From the NCBI RefSeq assembly GCF_964355755.1, contig NC_092671.1, positions 26,906,070-26,970,069 on the forward strand: a stretch of 64,000 bases of DNA. The letters are read 5' to 3'. The translations under genes and the position numbers were made by a program. The notes under the pieces are model-generated. The model did not search any database, was not told the origin of the DNA, and saw nothing but the letters and a program-made list of their open reading frames with translations. This document shows positions 12,092 through 22,089 of this stretch, piece after piece; position 1 is the stretch's first letter; each line of letters opens with the position of its first letter. This stretch comes from Antedon mediterranea (lineage: Eukaryota > Echinodermata > Crinoidea > Comatulida > Antedonidae).

Positions 12092-12529
12092 TTTAGTAAT
12101 TGTCGGCGCAACGGTAAAACAAAACAACTACTAAATGTATACAGTAAACTATGCAATTTATTCCAAGTGAATCAAGTGAGGATTCTCAATAAATAGATAG
12201 AATATACAATATACAATATTTGATAAGACAGAGCAATAAACGGTGTAGCTAAGATGCTGGTTGAGAAAAGAGTGTGTTAATAATGTGGTCAGTGCACGGT
12301 AATATTGGGCTTGGCCCATCTCATCTGACCAATAAGGATTAAGAGAATTAATGTGGTTTTCTGTTAGAGTCATTAACATTCTTAAAATCCATTAGCTAGA
12401 AAAGTGAAGGTAACAGGAAGGTAACCTGTCAATGTGAGGTTAAATAAAGAGATATATAGAGGATGTATAAATAATCAAATTAAAAGTAAATGTTGAATTG
12501 TTTAAAAGCTATGTGGTAGGTCTGCTACA
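12092..12529 (-). repeat. 3' LTR
   Basis: 438 bp, begins TGTAGCAGACC on the coding strand and ends TTACTAAA. It differs from the 5' LTR at two places (near 12190 and 12297). A short open frame in both LTRs (73 codons) is a by-product and not a gene. Confidence 0.92.
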
Positions 12530-12552
12530 GGAGCCCCCTTCCAGTGAAAGAA
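12530..12552 (-). promoter_or_regulatory. polypurine tract region
   Basis: On the coding strand GGAAGGGGGCTCC abuts the 3' LTR. Purine-rich runs at this place prime plus-strand DNA synthesis in LTR retroelements. Confidence 0.6.
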
Positions 12553-15500
12553 TTAATGATAGAACGAGACAAAACGTTGAGGGAAATGAACATGTCTACC
12601 AGAACGAGTAGTACGGGGAGGGGTTGCCAAAATGGGTGACGGGTTGGTTGGTTTGACTAGGGGTGATGCTTGTAGCTTGGGAGTGAGGGTTTGCTCTTGG
12701 CTTTTAAATATATCAGTATCCAAATGAGCTACCTTTAAGCGATCAATACTGACTGTGTCCTGTCGACCATTTAGATCGAGAACAAAGTGTTTGTCTGTTC
12801 GACTTAATACCTTAAATGGACCATCATATGGACGTTGTAAGGGTTTTCGAACAGAGTCCCTTCGCACAAAAACATGGGTACAATTAAATATTTCTTGATT
12901 GATATAGGATTTACGGTTAGAGTTGGTGCGGGTAGGTGTGGGACGTAGTTTACTCATATTATCACGCAATCTATCAATATAATTAGAATAATCACAATGT
13001 TCAGAGTTTGAATTAAAGAATTGTCCAGGTAATCTTAAAGTAGTGCCATAAACAAGTTCAGCTGCACTATGACCTAGATCAGCCTTAAGGGCTGTACGAA
13101 TGCCTAAAAGTACTATAGGTAAATGTTCTGTCCATTTAGTGTGATCATTATGTGCTTTGAGAGAACCCTTCAAATGTCGATGAAAACGTTCTACAAGTCC
13201 GTTCGCAATAGGATGGTAGGCAGTTGTATGAATGTGCTTAGTTCCTAGTAAGTTGGCGAGTGAATGAAATAATGCAGATTCAAATTGTCTTCCTCGATCT
13301 GTTGTAATGGTTGAAGGTATTCCGAATGAAGCGATCCATCGATTGACAAATGCGTGTGCGACAGTATCGGCTGTGATATCCGGAATAGGTACGGCTTCGG
13401 GCCATCGAGTAAAACGATCGATAAAAGTGAGTAAATAAGAAAAACCATTTGACGGAGGGAGAGGTCCAACAATATCTATATGTACATGGTCAAAACGGGC
13501 GTCAGGTGTAGAAAAAGTAGAGAGTGGCGAAACGGTGTGCCGGTGTACTTTGGAACGTTGACATTGAATGCATGTTTGAGACCATCGTCGTACATCACGA
13601 TTGATTGCTGGCCATACGAAATGGTCAGTAATTAAACGTTGTGTTGCTCGTATACCAGGATGTGATAGCGAATGTAGAGTGTCAAATATTATGCGTCTGA
13701 ATTCTTGTGGGATATATGGACGTGGATTGCCTTTGGAAATATCACAAAGAATTGTAGAGTCAGAAGTTGGAATTGGAAAGTTTTGAAATTGTAGTGAAAA
13801 CGGTGATTCAAGTAGCTTGTGCAATTCATCGTCATTCTTTTGTGCAGCAGCAATAAGACTAAAATCAACAATGTTAGTTGTGTTGTGACTGAAAGTATTA
13901 AGTTCGATTCGCGACAATGCATCAGCTGCTGCATTAGCTTTTCCACTCACATGGCGTATGTCCGTTGTGAATTGAGATATGAAATCGAGATGACGGATTT
14001 CGCGTGGCGAGTGACGATTTGGTTTGGCGAGTAAAGCATACACAAGTGGCTTATGGTCAGTAAAAATATGAAATGAGCGTCCTTCAAGTGAATGACGAAA
14101 TTGTTTAACTGAAAGGTATGCCGCCAAAAGTTCACGACCAAATGTGCTGTATCGCGTCTGCGCTGGTTTCAACTTCTGTGAAAAAAATGAAATAGGTTGC
14201 CAATTGTTGTCAATGCATTGTTGTAGTATACCCCCTATGGCCACATCCGAAGCGTCAACCATGATACTTAAAGGTGCATCTGGCTGCGGATGGGTGAGAA
14301 ATGTAGCACTTGCGAGGGCGACTTTAATATTATTAAATCCCAATAAAGCTGCGTCGGTCCATACCAGATCCTGTTTCTTACCTGCCCCAACAAGTAGAGC
14401 TGTGACAGGTTGTAAAATCTGGGCACACTGCGGTATAAATCGCCTATAAAAGTTAATAAGTCCAAGGAATTCACGTAGTTTGCGTAAAGAAGTTGGTTGT
14501 GGAAAGTTTTGTATCGCTTCGACCTTTATTTGAAGTGGTCGGACACCTTGCGAATCAACATGATGTCCAAGAAACTCGAGTGACGAAACTCCAAATTGGC
14601 ATTTCGCTGGGTTGAGAACAACGCCATACTCATTAAGACGTGTGAATAGTTGATGAAGATGAGTTTCGTGTTCCTCGGCGTTGGAACTTGCAACAAGCAG
14701 GTCGTCGATATAAGCGTAGCAAAAATCCAATCCACGCGTTACCTGATCAATAAAACGTTGAAAAGTTTGAGCGGCATTGCGGAGGCCAAATGGCATTCTA
14801 ACAAATTCAAAAAGTCCAAATGGTGTAGTAATTGCTGTTTTATGAACATCAGCAGGTTCAACTGGTATCTGATGGTAAGCTCGGACGAGATCAATCTTAG
14901 AAAATATAGTGGATCCGTGCAGAGATGCTGTAAAATCGTGCATGTACGGGATAGGATACCGATCTGCAACAGTAGCATTGTTCAATGCTCGATAATCCCC
15001 ACAGGGACGCCAATCCCCAGGAGTTTTCTTAGGCACCATATGTAAAGGTGATGCCCAGTTACTTTTAGAGGGGCGTATAATTCCAAGCTGCATCATGTGT
15101 TCAAATTCATGTCTGGCTGTTTTGCAGCGGTCATGTGCGAGCCGTCGAGGATGTGACGAAATTGGTGGACCATGGGTCTGAATATGATGTGTCACATCGT
15201 GTTTTAGCGACGCTTCCTGATAACAAGGGCGTGTAATGTTTGGGAATTTTGTAAGAATGTAGTCCCACTTGGACTTAGCCTCAAGGGTGGTAAATATAAG
15301 ACCGAGAGGCGAAGTTTTGGAGGCGACACCTTGAATACTCAGGTTGGTGGTAGTGTCAATGAGTCGTCGATTATTCATATCGACTAACAGTCCAAAATGT
15401 CTTAAAAAATCAGCCCCTATGATGGGGTGTGTGACGTCTGCGACAACAAATAACCATTGAGATGTTCGTCTCAAACCTAAGTCTAAGGTTACAGAGCGAT

Positions 15501-15738
15501 GTCCATAAGTGTTGATAGATGTATTATTTGCGGCAGTCAAAGTAGACTCTTGTCGCCTATGTAGACGCTCATGGCGAGTAGGTGGAACAACGCTAACTTC
15601 TGCCCCAGTGTCTATGAGGAAACGTTGTTTGGATAATTGATTAACAATAAAGAAAAGGCGACTTACGATTTGACGGCCAGCAACATTCGTCGCATTTAGT
15701 TGTCGGCGTTGGAGTTTTCCGAACACGGCGGATTGCAT
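12553..15738 (-). CDS. pol: Gypsy pol polyprotein (protease, RT, RNase H, integrase)
   Basis: 1061 codons, uninterrupted. Protease: [10 protein letters not shown] at 41-50. Reverse transcriptase: about 200-400, with [13 protein letters not shown] at 315-327 and the catalytic YIDD at 343-346. RNase H: acidic residue in MVDASD near 495 and TDHKPL at 560-565. Integrase: zinc-binding H689/H693/C723/C726 and catalytic D755, D814 and E850 with exactly 35 residues between the last two (DD35E), then a GPF-type module (YDGPFKVL, 971-978) and a basic tail with no obvious chromodomain. The frame is -1 relative to gag and overlaps it by 43 bases. Expression could be by -1 frameshift in the overlap (a GGAAAAC string lies at 15714-15720) or from its own ATG; the sequence does not decide. 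All catalytic residues that I can check are present. Confidence 0.95.
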   Translation of the reverse strand: MQSAVFGKLQRRQLNATNVAGRQIVSRLFFIVNQLSKQRFLIDTGAEVSVVPPTRHERLHRRQESTLTAANNTSINTYGHRSVTLDLGLRRTSQWLFVVADVTHPIIGADFLRHFGLLVDMNNRRLIDTTTNLSIQGVASKTSPLGLIFTTLEAKSKWDYILTKFPNITRPCYQEASLKHDVTHHIQTHGPPISSHPRRLAHDRCKTARHEFEHMMQLGIIRPSKSNWASPLHMVPKKTPGDWRPCGDYRALNNATVADRYPIPYMHDFTASLHGSTIFSKIDLVRAYHQIPVEPADVHKTAITTPFGLFEFVRMPFGLRNAAQTFQRFIDQVTRGLDFCYAYIDDLLVASSNAEEHETHLHQLFTRLNEYGVVLNPAKCQFGVSSLEFLGHHVDSQGVRPLQIKVEAIQNFPQPTSLRKLREFLGLINFYRRFIPQCAQILQPVTALLVGAGKKQDLVWTDAALLGFNNIKVALASATFLTHPQPDAPLSIMVDASDVAIGGILQQCIDNNWQPISFFSQKLKPAQTRYSTFGRELLAAYLSVKQFRHSLEGRSFHIFTDHKPLVYALLAKPNRHSPREIRHLDFISQFTTDIRHVSGKANAAADALSRIELNTFSHNTTNIVDFSLIAAAQKNDDELHKLLESPFSLQFQNFPIPTSDSTILCDISKGNPRPYIPQEFRRIIFDTLHSLSHPGIRATQRLITDHFVWPAINRDVRRWSQTCIQCQRSKVHRHTVSPLSTFSTPDARFDHVHIDIVGPLPPSNGFSYLLTFIDRFTRWPEAVPIPDITADTVAHAFVNRWIASFGIPSTITTDRGRQFESALFHSLANLLGTKHIHTTAYHPIANGLVERFHRHLKGSLKAHNDHTKWTEHLPIVLLGIRTALKADLGHSAAELVYGTTLRLPGQFFNSNSEHCDYSNYIDRLRDNMSKLRPTPTRTNSNRKSYINQEIFNCTHVFVRRDSVRKPLQRPYDGPFKVLSRTDKHFVLDLNGRQDTVSIDRLKVAHLDTDIFKSQEQTLTPKLQASPLVKPTNPSPILATPPRTTRSGRHVHFPQRFVSFYH

Positions 15739-16628
15739 TTTCGAGCATTTACTCCAAATTTTTCATGGTACCAACAGAGTTGAGGAGTGTTGTTTGAATG
15801 TTGAGCTGAGCGATTGGTACTGTTAGGTTGAGCAGGAGATGAATGCCTACCACTCGATCGATTTCGATGTCGACTTGTGCTGCGACTTTGATATCTGTTG
15901 TGCCGTCGGTCAGATTGCAAGGAATTAACTTGCGTTGACAGTTGTTGAATCTGTTTTTGCAGGTTTTCAAGGGTCGCAGACAAGGAGGGTGTATTGTCCG
16001 TGTGTACTGCCGATACACTTGTTGGCGCAGTTGCAGTTACAGATACTTCAATAATTTTGTCAGCCAATGATGTCAAGCTTCCCAGGTCCAACTCATCCTT
16101 GGTTGAAGCTAGGATAAGCTGTACATTAGTTGGGAGGCGACTTAAGAATAGTTGTTTCATAATTGAAGATTCAAGTGGCCTGTCGCCTAAGAGTTGTAAC
16201 ATCCGTCGGTATAATTGCGACGGTTTCCTATCCCCCAACTCCTCGGCCGTCAGGAGTTGGCGGAGGCGCTGTTGGTCGGAGTCAGTTGTCCGACGTATTA
16301 AGGTATCTTTCAAGTTCACATACCTGTTATCAGTAGGCGGGTTGAGAAGTAGATCCCGAACTTCCTGTGCAATTTCAGGTTGCAATGATCCGACTAAGTA
16401 AGCGTATTTTGTAGCATCTACTGTAATCCCACGCGTTGTGAACTGTGCTTCCACTTGGGTGAACCACAATATCGGATCATTGGGCCAGTATGGAGGCAGT
16501 TTCAACGCTACCGAAGAAATTGGCCTGTTGACGGTTGCTGCGTCAGGAGCGGGCACCACAGGTTGTTCCTGGTGCTGGGGTTGTGCTGGAGGTTGCGGTA
16601 GCTGTCGTTGTTGCTGTTGTCCTTCCAT
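15696..16628 (-). CDS. gag: Gypsy gag-like protein with CHCC finger
   Basis: 310 codons. The N-terminus is Gln/Pro-rich ([14 protein letters not shown]) and is followed by a capsid-like region around 40-190 ([19 protein letters not shown] and [11 protein letters not shown] are typical of this retrotransposon gag family). Next come a coiled-coil-like segment (~215-240, [19 protein letters not shown]), an Arg/Ser-rich basic stretch (240-262), and a finger with C285, H288, C298 and C302. That C-x2-H-x9-C-x3-C pattern replaces the CCHC knuckle of most gags. The start ATG lies 40 bases after the 5' LTR on the coding strand. The end overlaps pol. It would package element RNA in cytoplasmic particles. 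Confidence 0.92.
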   Translation of the reverse strand: MEGQQQQRQLPQPPAQPQHQEQPVVPAPDAATVNRPISSVALKLPPYWPNDPILWFTQVEAQFTTRGITVDATKYAYLVGSLQPEIAQEVRDLLLNPPTDNRYVNLKDTLIRRTTDSDQQRLRQLLTAEELGDRKPSQLYRRMLQLLGDRPLESSIMKQLFLSRLPTNVQLILASTKDELDLGSLTSLADKIIEVSVTATAPTSVSAVHTDNTPSLSATLENLQKQIQQLSTQVNSLQSDRRHNRYQSRSTSRHRNRSSGRHSSPAQPNSTNRSAQHSNNTPQLCWYHEKFGVNARKCNPPCSENSNADN

Positions 16629-16649
16629 TGTAAGTTAAATTCGGTATAA

Positions 16650-16667
16650 GAAAGTCGAGGGTCACCA
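16650..16667 (-). promoter_or_regulatory. primer-binding site
   Basis: One base after the 5' LTR, the coding strand reads TGGTGACCCTCGAC. Its first nine bases match the complement of the tRNA-Trp 3' end including CCA, after which it diverges. Confidence 0.7.
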
Positions 16668-16668
16668 C

Positions 16669-17106
16669 TTTAGTAATTGTCGGCGCAACGGTAAAACAAA
16701 ACAACTACTAAATGTATACAGTAAACTATGCAATTTATTCCAAGTGAATCAAGTGAGGATTCTCAATAAATAGATAAAATATACAATATACAATATTTGA
16801 TAAGACAGAGCAATAAACGGTGTAGCTAAGATGCTGGTTGAGAAAAGAGTGTGTTAATAATGTGGTCAGTGCATGGTAATATTGGGCTTGGCCCATCTCA
16901 TCTGACCAATAAGGATTAAGAGAATTAATGTGGTTTTCTGTTAGAGTCATTAACATTCTTAAAATCCATTAGCTAGAAAAGTGAAGGTAACAGGAAGGTA
17001 ACCTGTCAATGTGAGGTTAAATAAAGAGATATATAGAGGATGTATAAATAATCAAATTAAAAGTAAATGTTGAATTGTTTAAAAGCTATGTGGTAGGTCT
17101 GCTACA
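16669..17106 (-). repeat. 5' LTR
   Basis: 438 bp, same length and ends as the 3' LTR with two substitutions. It should carry the promoter and poly(A) signals of the element, although I did not identify a clear TATA box. Confidence 0.92.
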
Positions 17107-17110
17107 ATGT
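17107..17110. repeat. target-site duplication (right)
   Basis: ATGT, matching the four bases left of the element. Confidence 0.75.
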
Positions 17111-17257
17111 CATCAATCATTGAAATAGTGACAGTACAGGGTGCATCCAGGATTTGATTATAGCGGTAGGCCTATATTGTATAAAATTAGTTTGTCAAAA
17201 AGTACCCTGAATTGGAATGTTTATTATTTATTTCAAACCAACCAAAAAAATAGGTAA

Positions 17258-17850
17258 CTAGAGGGTACTCCGAGAGTACAAACCTCCGCCTACTGTAAAA
17301 TTCCCCTACATAAAATTCCCCCTGAATATTTTTTTTAAACATTTTTTTTTATTAGTTCTAAGTGTAAATATGTTAACTGCACACTTCAAAGTCGTGGATG
17401 ACAGTGTGGTGTAATGGTTATGTATCCAGCCTCTCACAGTTGAGATCGCTGGTTCAAATCCCACTGAGGTTTTTTTTTTTATTATTTTTTTATTTCTTTT
17501 TTTTTTTTTTTTGTGGACCTTGATCTTTAACCCTGACCCTTCAAAATTTAACCACAATTATATGATGTGTCATTGATCATTGTGGCTAAGTTTGGTGAGA
17601 ATCGGATAAAAACTGTGGTCTCTAGGCAGTAAAATAGTTTTTTGTTAGTCGTGACCTTGACCTATGACCTTTTCCTCTCAAATTCAAACTCGTCCGAGCT
17701 TTTGGGGCATAGATCATTGTTGCCAAATGTGGTGAGAATCAGATAAAAACTGTGGCCTCCAAGCTGTTTACAGACACACACACACGCACACACACAAACA
17801 CACACAAACATACAGGGGTGAAAACATAACCTCCTTGGCTTGGCGGAGGT
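17258..17850 (+). mobile_element. tRNA-headed SINE-like element, copy 2
   Basis: Uninterrupted copy of the family seen at 2482-3380. A box A-like TGGTGTAATGGTTA lies near 17404 and a perfect-looking box B (GGTTCAAATCC) near 17452, followed by a T-rich run, TGACCTTGACC motifs, a CA-rich tract and the closing GGCGGAGGT. AGGTAACTA occurs at both edges and may be a target duplication, although part of it could belong to the element. Confidence 0.7.
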
Positions 17851-18190
17851 AACTATTTACACCTACACATTTGTTATGTAGTGTTTTATATAGAAATGTG
17901 AATTTCGGTCAATAGGCTTTTGACAACAAGTAGAAAATAACGACAGCAGCTACATTCATTCGTACTTTATTTACAACACAACTGGCTCATAGGTCTACCA
18001 GGAGATGAACCCTTAACAAATCTTTATATGTAGGCCTATTACGGTACCTTTGTATTTATTAATCACGCATAACGAATTATAACTATCGCCATCGCAGAAA
18101 AATGAAAAAAAAAAATATTATTATTATTAATATATTTATAATTTGAGAATAAAAATCACTAATTTCAACGGCTACTTATGATCATTTTTT
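17851..18190. other. intergenic DNA
   Basis: AT-rich, nothing supportable. Confidence 0.35.
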
Positions 18191-18194
18191 TTGT

Positions 18195-18476
18195 GTGTAT
18201 ATTTTTAGGCAGGCAGTCAAATGTAACAAAATAGCATTAGCATTAGCATTTGGAACAAGAAATATTCTTACTGATTTTATATATACATTTGCTGCTTTCA
18301 CGGTTTATAAACAAAAGATACTGGCTGATGTTACAAATAAAAGTTATTTTAACTTATGGAAATCTTTTAAACAAGGAATTCTATTCAGAATGGAATGTGA
18401 TATAGTGTATAAAAGAGAGGAAAGCATAAAAAAATGGGAAAAAGTAAAATATATTATTTTAGCAATGTAAAATTGT
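18195..18476 (+). pseudogene. probable LINE ORF2 C-terminal fragment
   Basis: A 91-codon frame reads ...ILTDFIYTFAAFTVYKQKI...NLWKSFKQGIL...ECDIVYKREESIKKWEK, then stops. The spacing of aromatic and basic residues resembles the last part of ORF2 in L1/Tx1-type LINEs of aquatic animals. No reverse transcriptase precedes it. The resemblance is suggestive only; it could be chance. Confidence 0.35.
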
Positions 18477-19230
18477 ATAATTGTTAAACAATAACAGGCT
18501 AAAAACACGAGAAAATATTATTACGACACAATACTTAGTATTCTAGTATGGTTTCTACCTTACTAGTTTTATTTACTGGTGCTATATGAGTTACAGTATA
18601 TTTTATTTTGTGATGTTGTAATGGCAATTGTGAACCTATTTTATGCTCCCGGAAATTTTTTTTTTCTAGACGCCCGGAGATAGCATCTGAGGCGTTTTGG
18701 CCAGTCGATTCTAGGAGGCCTAGTCATTTATCTGAATATAGTGGGTTTTATAGACCATATTTAATATACAGAACTGTTTTTTTTTGCGCTTAAGCCTGTT
18801 TTCTCGTCGCGCAGCCGTGCCCGTGTGAAAATTGAAAAAGTTACGGGTTTTGATGCTTCAACCCAGCCGGCCTAGGACATGTTTTCGCTGATATCTTAAT
18901 CTAGGCTTTACACTAAAGACAAACATTAAATTAGTGTTTTTATATTAAAATTTAGTTTTACTTACACTTGTTATTTTGAAATATCAGACTTTAAAAGAGT
19001 ACAAAAACATCGTCGCGTTGTAAAAAATCATGAATTGTCAGCACGTACGTATTTTTTCACAAACAATGATGACGTAATTTATGAACTATTTGATTGGCCA
19101 GTCAATTTTTACCGATCGCAACGTTGAAGTTGAATTCGGTTCAAGTTTTAAAAAAATGTGAATATTTCAACGATTTTTAATGTTGATTTGTACCCCCTTT
19201 TCCTGTAAAATCGTTGATAAAATCGTTTGT
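18477..19230. other. intergenic DNA
   Basis: No gene or repeat structure recognised before the AT microsatellite. Confidence 0.35.
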
Positions 19231-19240
19231 AAATGGGTGC

Positions 19241-19299
<59 letters not shown>

Positions 19300-19325
19300 T
19301 ACAAAAGGGGGGGGGGACGGGCCGC
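19241..19325. repeat. (TA)n microsatellite followed by G/C runs
   Basis: About 26 TA units, then a run of ten G, then GGGCCGCCCCCACC. The (TA)n run can extrude as a cruciform; the G run is a single tract and does not by itself make a G-quadruplex. Confidence 0.9.
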
Positions 19326-19837
19326 CCCCACCTAAATCCGCCCCTGACAATCCAGTGAATTCCAGTTGCCCCTAAATCTTCAACCCAATCCTCTCCTTCA
19401 AACTTCTCTTCTTCTTGTAAAACTTAAATAAAAAGAATCTATACTGAACTGATGTTTCCGTTTATTCAGGGAGTTGTAAAATAACAACTCCCTGGTTTAT
19501 TTGAGAAATGTGATTTTACTATTTGAACAACTGTTATCAAGGTTTCGTATCTCACACATAATCTGTACAGTGAAATACGAGTATGTTAAACAAACGTAGA
19601 AATAAACCCAAGGGCAAAACATTTGATTGACGACAATCCATGTCTGTCTGCTTTTAGAACCAAGATCTAAAATTAATGTACATGCCTCTGGTGTTTTCCA
19701 GCGTGGTTCGTTCCAAAAAGGTTATATACAAATTGTTATCCTATTTTGTACTGCAGCCTAAGCACCATATGAGTAAGACCACAATACCGACGAGGTGTTT
19801 TGTTTGTGTGACAGACTGACAAACGTCCATTGAAACA

Positions 19838-19990
19838 TTGGTTCCCACTAGGACGCAACGCAAAGACGTAGACGCAACGCAAGCGTCGAGTTGACCAATG
19901 GCAAGCGACAGTTCGTATAATCTATCGCTTGTGAATGGTCAAATCCCTTACGTTGCGTTACGTCGTTGTGTTGCGTCCTAGTGGAACCAA
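19838..19990. mobile_element. fold-back MITE, TIR TTGGTTCCCACTAGG (copy a)
   Basis: Terminal inverted repeats TTGGTTCCCACTAGGACGCAA and TTGCGTCCTAGTGGAACCAA enclose inner repeats of GCAACGCAAGCG type. A second inverted pair just outside (GACAAACGTCCATTG at about 19818 and CAATGGACGTTTGTC at about 20000) extends the fold-back beyond the MITE. Confidence 0.8.
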
Positions 19991-20029
19991 GCTTAACAGA
20001 CAATGGACGTTTGTCAACAGTAAAACTAC

Positions 20030-20255
20030 TAGTGGGAACCACACATTATTACCTTGGTTCCCACTATGATGCAACGTAAGGACGTAAGCCGCAACGCAAG
20101 CGAATGACCAATCAAACGCGAGGATTATTACAACTGTTGCTTGTGATTGGTAAATTCACGCAATGCATGGACGTAAGAATTTGATCAATAACGATGCGAT
20201 AGTCATCCGGACTGTCGCTTGCCTTTACGTTTGTTTCTACTGATGCCAAGAACCT
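20030..20255. mobile_element. fold-back MITE, copy b, diverged and adjacent
   Basis: Begins with an orphan end (CTAGTGGGAACC at 20030-20041), then a new left end TTGGTTCCCACTATG at 20054 with GCAACGCAAGCG inner repeats. The right end near 20250 is eroded. Nested or tandem insertion is likely. Confidence 0.6.
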
Positions 20256-20299
20256 AGGCCTACTTCCATGTTATAATTTACCTAATTTCTACATTTTCA

Positions 20300-20755
20300 G
20301 TAAAACGAAAGATTATTTACTGTCACGAACTCCTCTTACGTACGTTTCTTCCGAGCGGTTGAAAATACTAGGAACTCCCTTGTGACATAAAAGTATACAC
20401 ACAAAATCCACAAAGTTGTAAAATAACTCAAAAACAAAGCTTTAATTTCAATCAACTTCAACTTTCAACAATCCAGTAAGCACTTTAAACAACAGCTTCA
20501 CAATAACTTTTACAATCAAATATCCAACAACCTTAGAGTAGGTTACATCCCTTTATATACAAGATGTTCCTATCCTTCTAGATCGTTCTTTATACTTCTT
20601 ATTCTATGGGGTTACAGTTTCTATTAATAGCACTTCTGGAATGTTCCTTATTGTTCTTATTAATTATACATGGTTTCTTAAATCAAAACATCTCTTATTC
20701 TGGAATGTTCATCCATGTAGATACTTAGATACTGTATTAGGAATGGTAATTTATT
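20300..20755. other. unclassified, possibly a solo LTR
   Basis: Contains TGTCACGAACTCC and, a little further, reversed AATAAA-like and T-rich signals resembling a minus-strand LTR. I could not find matching ends or a target duplication, so this is a weak guess. Confidence 0.2.
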
Positions 20756-20801
20756 ACACTAGAGGGTGAGCTCGCTTCGCTCGCTCCCCCTCTAGGAAGT
20801 G
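20756..20801. repeat. hairpin-forming palindrome
   Basis: ACACT-AGAGGG and CCCTCT-AG-GA-AGTGT flank a centre of GAGC/GCTC and CGCTTCGCTCG repeats, giving a stem with a GC-rich head. Such centres are common in fold-back elements. Confidence 0.6.
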
Positions 20802-22085
20802 TAGACGATGGTTCTCGGAATGATAATGTTCTCCTTATACATTTTCTGTCGGTTACCATTATTGAAAATGCTTGACATTCGTAAAACTAAACTACTTTGT
20901 TTCACAGTGTTTTAGATGATTAATAACATTTTAAAGTATAGTTTTTATTGTTTGGTAGGGCCCTTTGGGGAGGCGGAGGTCATTTGAGGGAGGTGCTTAT
21001 TCGAGGGATATATGTTCAATTTTTTAGTTCTAATAATATGGTAACATTTATAATCAAATGAAATCCTCTCATAGATATGAAAAGTGGTAAAAAAGAATAA
21101 CAAATGCTTGGTAAATTGCAGATAACAGTGCGGTGAATTCTACTACAAATAGTATAATTGTGTTATTATAAATATGTGAATGGACGTTTATTATTAGATA
21201 GTTGGGTTGTGTGGGGGGGGGGGGGGTTATTATTCAAAGTGATGTTTTATTGGCGTTTATTCAAATGAATACCATCCTAATAATTATTAATACATTATTT
21301 AATTTAATCATCTTTTGAAACTAACTGCCGTGACAGAGTGGGCCCAAGAAAGAAGACATTACGGCTTGCAACATGGGCAGACATCTCGGTCCTAACGGGA
21401 CACAGGAAGATAGCCTACAGTTATTCCTGCAAGCTTACTCAATAAAACTCAGCTATCGGGATTTCACTCGAAAAATGTCTTATCAAATCTCCCTATGTAA
21501 TTTTATAATACTATTCCCCACAATATATTCTGATTCTTTATGGCGTATATTTAATTTGATCTTTATTAATTTGCAGTATAATTCCTATTATTTAACTACT
21601 GCACCTTCACACACGTGTGGTATGTTTTAAAATAAACAAAAAACTGAAATGGCTATGATTAATGGCCATTTTTTTTTCGTCTTCCAAAGGGACACTGTAT
21701 TGATTGATGGAAAGTGCCTGTTTCCAGTCACCTTTAGGGTCAAATCTATTATTTTAACTGCTCCCTTGTGTATAAAAGAGAGAAAATATTTGAAACTAAG
21801 GTGAACTTATCTTAAACCCGGAAATTACTTTGACCGGGAAGAATTGAAATTGAGAGGAAAATCCAATGTTGAAATCATAAATGTTGTTAAAAAACTCTTT
21901 ATAATATCTTCCTAAGATATAAATATGGAACAATAGCGTCGGCGTGCACACTAATGTTATCAAATCTACGTTTCGCGGTACATCTCGGATAGATAAGGTA
22001 GGTATCCAAGGCGGAGATTTGTAGAGAAGTTTTTGCATTGTGCTCGCCTATGTCAGAATTAACCATAATTTATATATAGATTACT
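20802..22085. other. intergenic DNA upstream of the sialyltransferase
   Basis: Contains a poly-G run near 21212-21226 and short chance frames. No promoter element identified. Confidence 0.35.
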
Positions 22086-22089
22086 CAAT

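Larger units (their letters stand above)
12092..17106 (-). mobile_element. full-length Ty3/Gypsy LTR retrotransposon, CsRn1-like
   Basis: A 5015-bp element in minus orientation bounded by two 438-bp LTRs, an ATGT target duplication, a primer-binding site, gag, overlapping pol and a purine-rich tract. Two features point to the CsRn1/Kabuki-type lineage: the gag finger is a Cys-His-Cys-Cys variant instead of the usual CCHC, and the primer site starts TGGTGACCC as expected for a tRNA-Trp primer. There is no envelope gene: pol runs to 24 bases short of the 3' LTR. Both frames are open and the LTRs differ at only two positions, so the insertion is recent and may still be competent. It lies between genes. 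Confidence 0.93.

Noticed and set aside
12158-12379. 73-codon frame in both LTRs
   Set aside because: It lies wholly in the LTR, has no known domain, and is duplicated only because the LTRs are.
12530-12552. Envelope gene of the Gypsy element
   Set aside because: pol ends 24 bases from the 3' LTR, leaving no room for one.
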